DNA from: Acestrorhynchus altus
Taxonomy: Eukaryota > Chordata > Actinopteri > Characiformes > Acestrorhynchidae
Reading direction: 5' to 3'
Assembly (NCBI GenBank): GCA_034509495.1
Contig: CM067525.1
Coordinates: 965,348 to 1,029,347 of the forward strand
Length of the DNA: 64,000 bases
Part shown: in pieces, positions 45,271-58,454 of the stretch
Position numbering within the stretch: the first letter of the stretch is position 1
How the letters are laid out: every line of letters begins with the position of its first letter
Notes under the pieces: generated by a model
The model's input: only the letters and a program-made list of their open reading frames with translations
Told to the model about the DNA's origin: nothing
Database searches by the model: none
Position numbers and translations under genes: made by a program

Positions 45271-45775
45271 TCTCCAGAAGGACGTGTGGGATTGCAGTTC
45301 TGTTGGGAAGGAAGATGAAGGTGATCAGGATCAATAACTGATGATAACTGTAGTCTGATCTGATCAATATTTATTGATCTACTCATACAGAAGTGGTGTC
45401 TCTCAGGACGGCGTCGGGTTTAACGCAACACGCCAGACGTCTCTGCATGGAGGTGTAGAGTTCCTGGCGGTGTCCTGTGATGATCCATCTCATGCAGCAG
45501 ATATTTCTCCCTCAGTTCTGCAGATGGTGTGGTAGGTGGAGTGTTGATAGAGTGTCCAATAGCGTCACACATTTTCAATCAGGGACAGGTCTGGAGATGA
45601 GACCGACCACGGCGTAGTAACTGTGTCTTCAAGACGAGATCTTGAAGGCGGCAGCAGTGTGTGGGCGGCGTCGTCCTGTTGGAATAGAGCACGGAGTGTG
45701 TGTTCAGAAAAGGTAGAACCACTGATTGCAGAACCTCATTAATGTAACATTGGTCTGATAAAGTGTCTGTAATGA
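45271..45775 (-). pseudogene. Tc1-like family B copy
   Basis: It starts at the element end (CCAGAAGGACGTGTGGGA) and runs through the tail, the C-terminal codons, the glutamate region and the block around the second aspartate, to about GTAATGAC. Small deletions shift the frame. The order and content match 25757-26302. Confidence 0.8.
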
Positions 45776-45859
45776 CTGTTTAAACCATTGACCATGGAAC
45801 CTCCACACTGCGTCATCTCAGCGAGACAATTTTAGCCATTCCTCCATACAAACATCTTC

Positions 45860-45862
<3 letters not shown>

Positions 45863-45934
<72 letters not shown>
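45863..45934. repeat. CT microsatellite, 36 units
   Basis: This is a nearly perfect CT array. Confidence 0.95.
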
Positions 45935-45937
<3 letters not shown>

Positions 45938-46008
45938 TGCTGTTTTGATTGTCTCTCTCCTTATTCAGTCTCATCATCACTTTTATATTAGACACATGTG
46001 CCTCTGTC

Positions 46009-46011
<3 letters not shown>

Positions 46012-46092
<81 letters not shown>

Positions 46093-46174
46093 GGGTAGTG
46101 ACCTTTATACACTCACACACAGCACTTGGCTATTTTCTCTGCTTTTTTTCTCACACAGCATTGACCTTTTGGAA

Positions 46175-46227
<53 letters not shown>

Positions 46228-46339
46228 TGCAAATGCATGTTAATACATTGTGTGCAGAGTGATATTTGTAGACTTGCAGCAATGTACATCCATCAGCTGC
46301 ATCTGAATATAGATCCCATTACACATTTGACACAGATCT

Positions 46340-46386
<47 letters not shown>

Positions 46387-46548
46387 TACACACACACACA
46401 CACTCTGCTCCAAATTTCCCACTTTGTCCCCAAATATTCCCGCTGTGGCTTTAGCAGGGCCTGGCACCATGGCAACAGGATCGGATGGGAGTGGAGGACA
46501 TTTAGGAGAGTCGTACATCATGACGATAATTAAACACACACTCACATT

Positions 46549-46608
<60 letters not shown>
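46012..46608. repeat. Cluster of four CA arrays
   Basis: CA arrays lie at 46012-46091, 46177-46227, 46345-46402 and 46550-46608, separated by 85-150 bases of unique DNA. All run in the same orientation on the plus strand. Confidence 0.95.
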
Positions 46609-46609
<1 letters not shown>

Positions 46610-48004
46610 ATAATTGCACTTTACCCCCACTGGCAAGGGGAGGGAGCCCCCCCTCCATACGTGAGATTGATGATCATGCTATTAACTGTTTTTACACACT
46701 CACACACACCCTTACACAACACATTAACTCAGCATCATAACGACATAAGCACTTAACAGATGGCTGGGTGCTACACTGCTCCTGCTGTGGTAAATATAAA
46801 GGGGGTTGTTGTGTTGTGCTCCTAACACCTGGTGCGTTTCTTGCCTTTATGGAACATTTATTACACTTATTTATTCACCTTCGGGCCGGCGGTCCATTAC
46901 TAACCTCGCTCAAGGCTTCTGTGAGGTGCTGCAGCGCCTTGATGAGACGTGGCTTTGTAGGAATTGTTTGGCAGAACATCACTGTTTCCCCTCCTTAAAG
47001 CAGGAGTCCGTGTCTGAGTTTGCTCCTCTTTAGTTTTTCTCCGAAACTTTAAAGCAGCATTATGTGAGAATTGGCATTTCTTGCTCCTAGGCTCCCCCTA
47101 CAGCTAGTAAGTGGAATTCACACTTTGAAACGCCACTAAAGGACATGTTTAACACGTGCATGTCTGGACAAGCTGAGACCGACGTGCACGGAGGTAAGCT
47201 CTGGATGCCTCGTGTAACAGACGTCGGCCAGCATCACAGCAGGAGTGATGGGGAAAGAGCGCCATCTACCCACCCAGACAGAGCATGACCAGTTGTGCTC
47301 TCTCGGGCTCCTTCTGCTGATGGCAAAACAACATGACCCGGCATGTCATGGTTCTCGGGCCATTGTGTCACCAAAATACTTTTATTAACCATGTTTTGGG
47401 TGTGTAGCACTTTTTACTGGTGTCAAAAACCAGTGAAGACCATCCACTCTAATAGTGTCTCTATAAAGAGTGCTAGATTTGCAGTGGTGGGGAAGAGAGA
47501 TTACTCTGGGAAGGGACAGGATGGAGCCTTGTGGAGAGCTCTAGAGCATTCTAATGAAAGTAGAATGAAATGATGAGCTGCACAGATATCATCCCCTCCG
47601 TGACTTTGAAGTCCAGGCCCGCCATTAAACGCGGGGATCAGAGAAAATCTAAAAGTGTAAATTCTTGTCTTATAATTTATTTCAAAGCCAGAGTCCGTCC
47701 ACATCTTCATCCCATCCAGCTCCCTGTCCCTCCATACACGGAGAAGAACGTTCCTCCTCCTTCCTGACTGTTATTCATATGTAGATCCGTTTAGAACGCA
47801 GTCTGACCGTCTGATCCCTCACTGTCCTATTGTTCTCCTCTCAGAACCCGCGATTCCACTTCAGAGAAACAGACTCTAACAAGTCTTTCCACAAAGAGAG
47901 GCCAGAGGAGGGGAAGGAGGGACGCTCCCTCGCTCTCTGCTTTCTGTTACGTCCTGTTCCATCTCTCTCACATGTTCATGAAAAATTTAGATTTAGTCCC
48001 CCCA
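46609..48004. other. Intronic sequence with a SINE-like fragment
   Basis: 47255-47330 contains AGCGCCATCTACCCACCCAG, AGTTGTGCTCTCTCGGGCTC and CTGCTGATGGCAA, phrases I associate with a tRNA-related fish dispersed repeat. The preceding AAGCAGCATTATGTGAGAAT may be another old repeat. No exon is supported. Confidence 0.4.
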
Positions 48005-48012
48005 TCTCTCTC

Positions 48013-48063
<51 letters not shown>

Positions 48064-48136
48064 CTCACTCTCTGTCTCTCTCTCTCTGTCTCTCTCTCAG
48101 TCTCTCTCTCTGTCTCTCTGTCTCTCTCTGTCTCAG

Positions 48137-48170
<34 letters not shown>
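48005..48170. repeat. CT-rich simple repeat
   Basis: It consists of CT units with GT and CAGT interruptions over about 165 bases. Confidence 0.9.
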
Positions 48171-50115
48171 CCTCCTTTCCTCTTTGTGTTGCTTAATTAA
48201 CTCTCAGCAAACATTCCCTAGACCTTCACTGAGGAAAAAAATAAAAAAATAAAAATAAAAGCCTCTAATTAAGTTATTCTTTCAGCTCCAGTCGAGGAAA
48301 TCCATGTTTATGAAATTCTGCGTGCAGGACCACGCCAGAGCTGCCTGAACCAGTATGAGTTTACGTCAAAACACCAGATTGTCTTGAGAAACAGTTGAGA
48401 CTTGTTTATTAAATGGTTGAGATTTATTTATTGATTCATTCTGATTCTGATTCTAATAGAATTCTGCTATGATTTTGTTGTTTTTATTTTTAAAATAAGT
48501 TTAATTGGATGCTAAAATAAATTCAGTATAAAAAGGAAAGGAGAATTTTGGAGAACAGTGTTTACAAGAGGATCTTAGACTGTTTACAAAGTAAATAGTG
48601 AAAATAAGTTTGTTTATTGATAAATATCTATTCTGTAAATATAAATTACATATACAAGTGCTCAAAACTCCAGAATCTCAAAATATTAAAGTTCATTCCA
48701 GTTTGAATGGATTTCTAATCACGTCAGCTTTAAATAACTTAAATATACATTTTTATAATTAAATATAATTTATTTTATATTTATATTTATATATTATATT
48801 TATTTTTATATTATATATATTTATAATTAACTTCTTAAATATTCTCCCCTAAAATTATGTACATATTTCTAAATATTATAGGATTTTCTGTCCCTCAGTA
48901 AATCACTGAAACTGTAACTTTGACACAGTTTTGACATCGTAGGACGTCACTGAATGGACTGTAAATTAGACAGTTTAGTATTTTACAGTTTTAATTGAAA
49001 TTCTATTCTTTGATATTCTCTATATATTAATATTATATTAATCAGTGTATTAGAAACACTCTGCTCTGTTCTGAAATCAGTTAAATCAGCAGTTCCTGGT
49101 CTTCAGAGCTACTCTGTGGTCACCACTAGACTAAGATCTGACGTGTGATTGGTTAAGAGTGCTGTGAAACTGGACTGTGTGGCGGAAGGCAGGGAGGCAA
49201 CGGTGCAGAAACACTGCATCTGCAGCAGCTTTAGGAACTCCACTCTCGCTCTCACAGGCTGTAACTCCAGCTCTGATTTGTGTATTAATTTGTTTACATG
49301 GAGGAGTTGGAGGATTATAGAATTAAGAGACTTACTGAGATGTTTTTATGAGATAACAGAGCTCTGTCTGAGGTTCACAAACAGAAAGCAAGGCCATTAG
49401 ACCACCCTTATAAACACAACCGAAGCCCGCTGTGGTTTCACATCAGAGTGACCTGGGACGATCTATACAGCTTTGTGTAAACGTGTAAAAGCAGATTAAT
49501 CCACGTTCTGGACTGAAACTGAAAGACGTCTTAAACATTTTCACCACATAACTGAACCTGAAACAAGTGAATAATCTCTAAAGTATTGGTTTTATAAACG
49601 AGCATCAACAGGTTTTATAAAATCTTCCCTGTAAAAACTTTCCCTGGAATAATCTTCTAAACCCCTGGTTGAAATATGATATCACGCGTCCAGTATACAT
49701 TTTTGATCATTGAATGGGATCAGATTTGGTTTGTCGGCAGTGGGGGTGTCCCTTTGGACCCATACCCATAAGGATTTTTCCCAGTTCTCCCAATGCCAGT
49801 CCATCCCTGACTAGCCCTATTGCCAGTTCGATCCCCTGTGGTGCCATAACTATCTATGGGCAGCAGTCCCAGAGAAGAGATAAAAAATAACAAGAACCTC
49901 TGTTTGGTGTTCCATCACAATTAGACTCCATGTTATTGGATGGGTATGATGACCACCACCCCCCAGATGGTCTCCCCCCCAACGACCACCACTCGCTGTA
50001 AACGAGTGGTTGTTTACAGACGTTTTATAACTGATCTATTGATCTGTTGTTTTTTTTACCGTAGTTCAGTGTCTGGGTGTACTGGCTCTACCAGTGATAG
50101 CCTCATGCTTCAGGT
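48171..50115. other. AT-rich intronic sequence
   Basis: 48740-48850 is almost pure A/T (TATATTTATATTTATATATT). 49740-49870 reads like an unassigned dispersed element (CCCATACCCATAAGGATTTT). No exon was seen. Confidence 0.35.
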
Positions 50116-50119
50116 ACAC

Positions 50120-50163
<44 letters not shown>

Positions 50164-50313
50164 CTCTGTCTGATGAATTAGTTAGTTTGGTCTGTGCAGT
50201 ATGTACCTGATAAAGGAGTCCCACCCAGCAAAGAGAAGCTCATGTGTACAAGTCGCTACAGAGGTGCTGAGAATCCATCAGAAAGTCAGACAGAGAGATT
50301 GCAGCACAACAGT

Positions 50314-50351
<38 letters not shown>

Positions 50352-50372
50352 GAGAGAGAGAGAGAGAGAGAG
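50116..50372. repeat. CA array and GA array
   Basis: A CA array lies at 50116-50160 and a GA array at 50315-50372, separated by about 155 bases of unique sequence. Confidence 0.9.
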
Positions 50373-50901
50373 ATCCTTGCACACTGTTAAAGGTGTACGT
50401 TTCCCACCTCTGATGGGTTGGTAATGACTGTGCTGTATAATGACCCAACCGTCATCACTTCAACATCTACAACTTTGAATGAAATCACACGTTGGATTTA
50501 AGACGAGACTCTAATGGTGCAGTATGTATGGAATTCACAGCGAAAAGCAGCCTGACCAGCTCAAACACCATCTCCGTTCCCTGCCTACCCTTTAAAAGCA
50601 ATGCATTTATGTTCTGGAAGTGTAGTTTAGGTGTCTAAAGTAATTCTGGGTAATGGAGACCTATTTGTCTGTCTCAGTCATGCAGCCGTTCTCTTGCGAA
50701 AGGCCATTTTAGAGATCAGATCATGAGACATCAGCGAGTAAAGTGGTGTTGTCTTAGGGTATGGCTCGGGAACGTCCACACCTATGTGAGAGGTGAGGTG
50801 TTATCTGGGGAGTGAGGCTGTGTTCATGACAGAGGAATGATGGTGGTGTATTTATTTTTCGAAGTTGTGCAGGATTTTAAGTGTACTACTGTGTATACAT
50901 C
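50373..50901. other. Intronic unique sequence, nothing recognised
   Basis: No supported feature was seen. Confidence 0.3.
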
Positions 50902-51245
50902 AAAGAAGGCATTACCACCCACAGTGGACAGCACAATGTGCTCTCATGGGTGCTTAATTATCGGGACTGGTGACGTGGCAACAGTGAGTTATGGTACCAG
51001 TTGTTTGGGGATGATTGTAGGGTTCATGTGTGGCACAAACCCCATGATGCCATGGACCCCAGTTGGACCGACACATGTTGACACTCCTCTAGGGTCCAGC
51101 CTCAGGTGAGGTGCTGTGTCTGGTGTAGTGGTGATAACAGTGTCTCATCTGTTCACATGGACAATTCTAGACCCCGCTGCCCACAATTATTAATCACCTG
51201 TGGGCAGCCACTGCGTTGTCCACTGTGGGTGGTAATGCCTTCTTT
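50902..51245. repeat. 344-bp unit bounded by a perfect 28-bp inverted repeat
   Basis: The block at 50902-50929 (AAAGAAGGCATTACCACCCA and so on) recurs as its exact complement at 51218-51245. Beyond the first 28 bases the arms continue to pair only loosely (CTCATGGGTGCTTAATTAT against CCACAGGTGATTAATAATT). No target duplication is evident at the arm ends, so the true ends may lie outside. It is probably a non-autonomous foldback DNA element of unknown family. Confidence 0.65.
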
Positions 51246-53736
51246 AACGTATTCATGGAACACTTGTGACACTGTTGATCAAGGAATGTTAAGCGTCTGC
51301 ACAGCAATGTTATGCCGTGATTGAACTCCCACAATTCCTTCTTCCATTCCCTGAGGGAATGCCACTTCATCAATTTATATACTGATGTCCCCTGATTTGA
51401 TCTACATAATGAACGACTATATTGTGATTTTTATCATGTTTGTATTGTGAATCGGACAGCCCTAAACGGTGCACTCTGAAGTGATAACAGCACGCTAGCC
51501 TCAGAAATGCACTCCATCACGAAAAAAATGCAGTGTAGTGAATGTGGTGGCATAGTTGTGGACACAGCCTTAGGCCTCCTGTCCTTTCTCCACCTGCCTC
51601 CTATGCAGTTTCCGAGCTTCCATGTGCTTCTGTGGTGTATAACTGATTGAGGAAGCTGTTGTCATGCATCAGTTGCCCCTTGGGCTTGTGCGCGACAACT
51701 TGTTTGTGCGGCGTGCCAAAAAATCGCCTGTCGGTGGATGGAGAGATGAGTGAACGAGCACTGAGAGGAGTTACCGGAGCGTGGGAGAGTGATAGCCGTC
51801 CTGCTGTTCCTAAGAGAAGAGAGGAGGAGAAGGAAATAACAAAGGGAGGAACGAAAGAGCCAAGCAGCTGGCTGTTGGAGCCTCTCTACAGGGCTGTGGA
51901 GCAATCGCAGAAAAACACTTGAGTGTGGAGCCTCAAAAGGAGCAGCCGCCTTTTCCCTCCTCTGATTGAAAAGCTGTGACTCCAGAGTCCGAACACAGAG
52001 CGACGACGTTTAGCAGACCTCCCGCTGTCCTCTCTTCTAGTGCCCAGCGAAAGCGAGAGAGTGAAGGAGAGATGGAGCGAGGGATGGGGTGTAATATATC
52101 GGCTCTGTCAGGAAACAGATGTTAGGCTGGTTGGTGTTGTCTTTATCGATACCTCCTGAGCTGCTCTCACTAACGACTAATGCAGGCACACTCGAGGAGC
52201 CCACAGCTTCGTTACGATAAAGCCCCCTACAGCGACAGGAGGCCATATATACCTCCTATTTATCGACCTCACCACATTCAATAACACACTGTCTTTCATT
52301 CGCCGTTTCTCCTCTGTCTTTCTTCCTCGCTCTGCTGACAGACAGGACCCCCTGTGGAGTTAGTGTAGCATCTGTCCCACCCTATTATGGGATAATGAAG
52401 GGTTTAATGGGGACTGGGTTGGCTGTGATCTGTCCTTTAGATTTGGAATTGATTTTTCTACCATCATTATTTTAGGGACAGTGACTGTTAATGACATACT
52501 TAGCTTCATTTTGATCGGCGGACATAAAATCTGTCCATATGTGAATGGGTCTCAGCTGAAATGCAGAACGTCATAAAAGTGCCCGTTTTGGGACGGCCGA
52601 TTTGTTCCCTTGTCCCTTGTCCCCCAGAGCAACGTGAATGCAGGACGAACCTTCCAGAGCACCGTGAATGCAGGACGAATGCGGGACCCTCTAAAGCCTG
52701 TAGGTAATCCCATTCAGGTGATGTTTGGTGGTTGCAGGAGAAGACTGTAGCTGTGCTGTGAGGTTTGATGGAGTAAAGTTGACTGCACTAAAGCTGCTGT
52801 TTGTCCCTCTGCATTGCTGATGTATGTGCCAGTTACACTATCCTTGGCTGAGCACAATTCGATTGTCAAGTGCTGTAGTCACCAGCAGCCCTGCATATTA
52901 TGATGTTGAGCTTTCCAGACGAACACAAAGTCTCTGCATATATCACACTAAAATTCAGGGCATGTTGTCTTTAAAAGCGGATTATTTACATCGCACACCA
53001 CTTTGTTTCACGCGGTCCTGTTTTTGATGCAGCACAGGTTCGACTCCGCAGGACAGCAGCCCGTGCTTGGTTGCTCTGGATGTCAGTCAGATGACCTCTG
53101 GTTAAAAGAATCGTTTCTTGAGCACGTGGAGTGGAGGATATTCAGAGGTCTGGCTTACACAAAGTGTGTAAACACCTTCCTATTTCTATATCTGGTGTGA
53201 AAACAAAACGGGCCCTGTTGTGGAGAGAGACAAAGCTCCATCGATTACCATTTCTTCAGCCTCCGTTCCTCTAAAAAATAAAGAAATAAAGGATTAGAGA
53301 GAAGTGGAGAGGAAGCAATGGAATGTGACAATCCAGTGTGGATGACACTGGAGCAATCAGGAGGAGAGACAGCAGAAGCGACAGTTTGGGCACCGTTCCT
53401 GTGTTTGTGGCTCTTTCTGAGGCGCTTGTGTTTCCTGTAATCACTTTGTAGGGAGGACAATGGGGTCAGTTGGCCCGGTGACAGGCGTGCCCGCGTTTTT
53501 GATGAATCGCCCGGGGCGAGATTTGTCAGGAAAACAGCAAGCAGCTTGAAGAACAGGAGGGAGTGCTGTGTGGTGGCGTGTGTTGACTCAATGCCTGTAG
53601 ATACCATCAGCGGGTGTTTGTATTTGTTTGTTAGTGCGTGTGTGTGCGCGAGTGTGTGTGTTTTTTAAGGGGTGGGTGAGTTACTGTATCACTGTTTGTG
53701 TCTGAGTGGTTTGTTTTATTTATGTATATTTATATC
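51246..53736. other. Intronic unique sequence with a short duplication
   Basis: 52627-52680 contains CCAGAGCAACGTGAATGCAG and then CCAGAGCACCGTGAATGCAG, each followed by GACGAA, a 30-odd-base direct repeat. No exon was recognised. Confidence 0.35.
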
Positions 53737-54637
53737 AGGAAGGACGTGAAGGTGATCAGGATCAATAACTGATGATAACTGTAGTCTGATCTGATCAATA
53801 TTTATTGATCTACTCATACAGAAGTGGTGTCTCTCAGTACAGTGTCGGGTTTAACGCAACACGCCAGACGTCTCTGCATGGAGGTGTAGAGGTTCCTAAT
53901 GGTGTCCTGTGATGATCCATCCCATGCAGCTTGAATGTTCTCACTCAGTTCTGCAGATGGTGTGGTAGGGGTGGAGTGTTGATAGAGCGTCCAATAGCGT
54001 CCACACGTTTTCAATCAGGGACAGGTCTGGAGATGAGACCGACCACGGCGTAGTATCTGTGTCTTCAAGACGAGTTTGGCCTAAAAAACAGAGAAGAAAA
54101 TAATACACATTAACTTGTATTTACATTAATTTTCATACGTTAGGGATTCAGACCAAACCTGTTCAGGCTACTGAAGTAGAAGAGGCGCTGTTGTGGTTTC
54201 TTTCTGACCATTTAAGCTCCTCAGAGATGGTAACACCAAGGCTCTTGATGCTGCTGATCCTCTCCACGGTGGTCTCATTGATGGGGACAGGGCAGTGCTC
54301 TCTCTCCTGCTTCCCGAAGTCCACTATCAGCTCTTTGGTTTTGCTGACGTTTGGAGAGAGGTTGTTTTCCTGCCACCAGTGTGTCAGCAGGCTGCCTCGT
54401 TGTCATTGGAGATCAGGCCTTTGATTGTTGTCATCAGCAAGACGAGATCTTGAAATAGCAGTGTGTGGACGAGCGTCATCCTGTTGCAGTAGAGCACCGG
54501 AGTGTGTGTTAAGAAAAGGTAGAACCACAGGTTGTAGAACCTCATTAACGTAACGTCGGTCTGTTAAAGTGTCTGTAATGAAGATCAAAGATGATCTGGC
54601 ATCGTACGGAACTGCACCCACACCATCACACGTGACA
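53737..54637 (-). pseudogene. Tc1-like family B copy split by a LINE insertion
   Basis: The right segment (54447-54637) gives ITDTLTDRRYVNEVLQPV and LLQQDDARPHTA on the minus strand. The left segment (53737-54074) gives the glutamate block (EN-W-type), SENIQAAWDGSSQDTIRNLY and MQRRLACCVKPD and the 3' tail. The two are separated by the insertion at 54075-54437. Confidence 0.85.
54075..54437 (-). mobile_element. 5'-truncated LINE fragment inside the Tc1 copy
   Basis: The insert is flanked by CAAGACGAG at 54066-54074 and 54438-54446, a perfect 9-bp target duplication. The minus strand gives LTHWWQENNLSPNVSKTKEL and VDFGKQ, then ISSIKSLGVTISEELKW. That is the palm/thumb end of a LINE reverse transcriptase of the kind that reads NxLxLNxxKTKE followed by FLGVxIxxxLxW. 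No clean poly-A tail is seen, and the clade is unassigned. Confidence 0.8.
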
Positions 54638-57600
54638 ACAAACTGTTGATCTTGTCTCTATAAAGAAATTCTAATTCAAATGCTGAAAGTTGACAACCTT
54701 GTTTCGTTGTGTGTGTGCATGACTGTCCATCGGCCCTCTTTCCATCAGTGTGTTGAATGGAAGCAGACAGGGTTGACCTCTCACAGCGACAGGAAGTTTC
54801 TCCTCCAGATGAGATCAGGCAACCTTTCGCCTCGCCTTTCTCTCGCGCCTTTTCAATCCTCTGCCTCCACCGCTCTCCTGCTCCGCATTCTTTAACCGCG
54901 AGCCGCCTCGGTGTGGCTGCAATTCTGTGACGCAGACACTGAAAGACCGATCGCGTTGACTGCCAGCCTCCGACTCCCCTGAATAATTCTGCGATTGGAC
55001 TTTTTTGGCAGCTTGTCAGCGAATATCTACACCATAATGAAAAGCTTTAACTGGAAAATTGAGTTTGTTTATGATTACTGCCATTTTAATTAAAAGTTCC
55101 AGGTCGTTTCATTAATCTCCAACTTATTTCTGTTTAAGCAACTTGTTTATTTATTATCATTATCTGACCAAAAAAAAAAAAAAAGAGAGGAAGAAAGCGC
55201 TGACGAGTGCACTCTCGCTTGACACCTCGGACTAAACAAACATTTACCTGGTGTTCCACAGTGACCTTTCGTAGGTGGTCAGTGAATGGTGATTACCGCA
55301 GTTTGCATCCACAGGTTTGTTTACTTCAGTGTATGGACAGTTTGGACACTTTGGACACTTTGGACACTTTGGGAATTGATGATAAAATGTTATGTTGTCT
55401 AAAATATATATATAAAAAAATAGATTATTGACAGACAACAATAAAGAACTGAATAACTGAAATGAACTATAAATAAACAAATGGGGAATAAACAGTATCT
55501 AGCAGATGTTTGAGAATTAAATACCTTTAATATTTAAAATAGAGTAAAAAAACAGACTGAAATAAGTGAAACCAGCTCAGAAAATAAAACGATTAAACTT
55601 TACAAACTAAAACACGGTAATAAGTGAAGTGGAGCAGTTATAGGCAGTGATGCGTCTCGATGGTTTCCGAATAAATCGTTCTGTTAACGTATCAGAGAAG
55701 ATGAAGGTTCGACGTGACGACATGCTGAGAGGTTCGTGTGGTGGCCCATGTTTTTATCCCTTATCCTTCTGAGAAACATTGTAATTGGCTCTGTATCGTG
55801 CGGTAATGGAGGTTTTAGCTGGAGGTAATTTCATTTTTACACCCTCCTCCTCCCCCTTAATCTCAGTGCCTCTTCTTTTATCTATTAAATATGGTGGTCT
55901 GACAGTGACGCTTAAACCAGCCCTTCTAGCTTTACTGCCCGTCCCTCTCTCACTCCATCTCTGTGTCTCTGTCCCTTCTCCTGTTTCTTTCGTTTTTAAT
56001 ACGCTTTAATACGACTCGGCACTAGCACGGCATTCACACTCACATACAATAGTCATTTTATTTTGCAAATTAGACGACGAGGATAAGAGGATGGACTTGT
56101 TGAAGGGCAGTGAAGAGAGAAGGGAGGAAGATGGAGGAAGAGGAAGGGAGACATGATGGGCTTTCCTTATAGAAAGAGCTGCATCTAAAAGAACTTTAAT
56201 GATGTTGACAATTTCTTCTTATAGTCCACTAATGAACTTTTTTGTCGAACAGCACCTTGAGCCTCTCAGTGGCCCACAAGCTGATGCCCAGTCTGTCCCT
56301 GCGAGGGTGGTGGAATGAATCCCACGTAGACTTCAGGTCTTTTCTAAAGCACAAATGATTCTTAGGAAGATATCTGAGTCCCATTTTTTGTAACACAGAT
56401 CTGAGTATGTAAGATCTTTTAAAGGTTCTTCACTCAAACATCTCTAGTATCAGATGTACCTATTGGATATTTGTCCCCCGTTGCTGCATTATCGGCCTGG
56501 ACTGCTCTGTGAAGACTCTTCACCAGCTCAAAGAGCTTTAGGTAGATCAGATACTGTTGATCATAGCAAATTCCACTCCAGCTCTTCAGAAAGGTATTGG
56601 ACAGAACTTACTATATGGGCAAAAGTATTAAAAACTCTATAGAGTCTTCTTTAAAAGGTCATTTACAAGAAAAAGGCAACTTTTAGTTTATAATTTAAGC
56701 CCTTTGGTGCCGTCTGATCAGTAATGTATTCATTAATTTATCCAATAATTGTGAGCCAACAATGGATCTACAGCAGGGGTGCCTAACTCCAGTCCTGCTG
56801 GTCTCTAATGGTGTTTGGTAGTTTTATAATCATGAAACAATTTATCATAACACAGTTACGTTGCCCGTCCCATCACCAAATGACACTTTCTATATCTTGA
56901 TACAGCATGTGATCAAATGTAAAATTGGTGGAGAATGCGGGCACTCGTAGGTTTGAGGTAATGAGTTAATAGACTAACAGTTTATTATTGATGTACATAC
57001 CTTTAACCTTTAACACCTTAAATATTCTTACTTTTTAAACCCAATCAGTGCATATTTGGCATGTATATTAGCTGGCATGTCAGTAGTGCCGAGTTAAATG
57101 TGAGTAACTAAAGGCAGGATGGCGTTTCACCAGCAATCACAGGATTATTGTAGGCTTAGTGGAATAGTGGACTCTGGCTTTTCCTCAGCCTGCTCTGTGA
57201 CAGAGCGAGCGACTATTGTTGTGAACGCTGATCTGGAGTCAGTGCAGGGTCATTATGAGCTGAAATCCTTTGGGCTGAGGAAGGATTTGCTCTGATCTGA
57301 GCGCAGAGGCCTGGCTGCTTATATGGCGCTGCTGTCTGTGTCTCAGCGGCATTATTGCAGGGCTTTATGAAGCTGTGCTGAGGAGATTCCCTGCAGTTCT
57401 GCTGATCTAGAGGCCAGATTTGGTGAGGAATAGCTTGCCTGTCTGAGCAAAACTGCAGCCATCCACAAAATTGTGCTCGGTCTTTCTCTCCGTCCCTATC
57501 TCGCTCCCTCACTCGCTCATTTTCTCTCTCGCTCTCGCACAAAAGGGGTACAAAAGAGCGAGATAAGAGTGCGTTGAGAAAATGGAAGGAAAAACGGGAA

Positions 57601-58454
57601 GAAAGACCGGACCAAAATAAAGGTATAAAGGAAAGGTAGGAGAGAATTGAGGAACTGCCCTATTCAGGAGGCCATCTTGAATGCGTTCTGATGCCGAAAG
57701 GGGAACAGAAAAAGACAGCTGAAAGGATGCAGGGACTCCACAGAGAAGGGAAAGAAAGAGAGAGGAGAAGACAGGCACAGGTGAAAAGAGGAGAGTGAAT
57801 GTGTGCGGAACAGATGCGTGACATTTTCAGAGGGAGGCCAATGACATGGGCTGAAGCTGATAACACAGCCTCCGAGATCAGAGTGTCTCCTCCAGTCTCT
57901 GATAGAGAAGCGCCATTTCACACAGCACCTCCGCCTTCAGGCCCAGACGAGAGACACTCCACACAAAGTGCTCTCAGACTCTGGAGAGTGCTTGCGCCTC
58001 AGTGGGATTCATTTGTTTCAAATTTTACATTTGAAGAGGTGGGCGCTATTTTATTAGATATATATAAAAGCTGGAATTTGCAGATTTATGATATCAGAAA
58101 AGAGAACCGTGTAAATCACACATTCTATGTTCTAGTAAAGATGGATCGATGCGTGTGTTTAAGGCCAGTATCAATCACAGAAGTGTCACTTGGTAACAAA
58201 TCAACGTCCTATCATGTCCTTTAATGTTCTTGATCAAATATACTTAATGTTCTGTCCGTCTCCAAGGACATGCTGCGAGACTGCTCCGCTGCTGGACACT
58301 CAGTAAACTGGGCTGAGTGATATACTCTCGACAGTATTGTCTGGTTATTGGTATCTGACACTGTGGCCTGAGGATGACCTGGGTCAGGCTGACTCACATT
58401 AGAGGCCAGAGCCTGAGTGCTGAGCTCTCGTTGGGTAGATGGCACTTTTTTACC
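54638..58454. other. Intronic unique sequence
   Basis: 55337-55371 has a 10-bp tandem (TTTGGACACT) of three to four units. 54960-55145 is an AT-rich low-repeat block that could be conserved. An unrecognised 141-codon plus-strand frame runs at 57799-58224. 56772-56810 begins GCAGGGGTGCCTAACTCCAG like a hAT end, with no partner. No gene is called. Confidence 0.3.
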
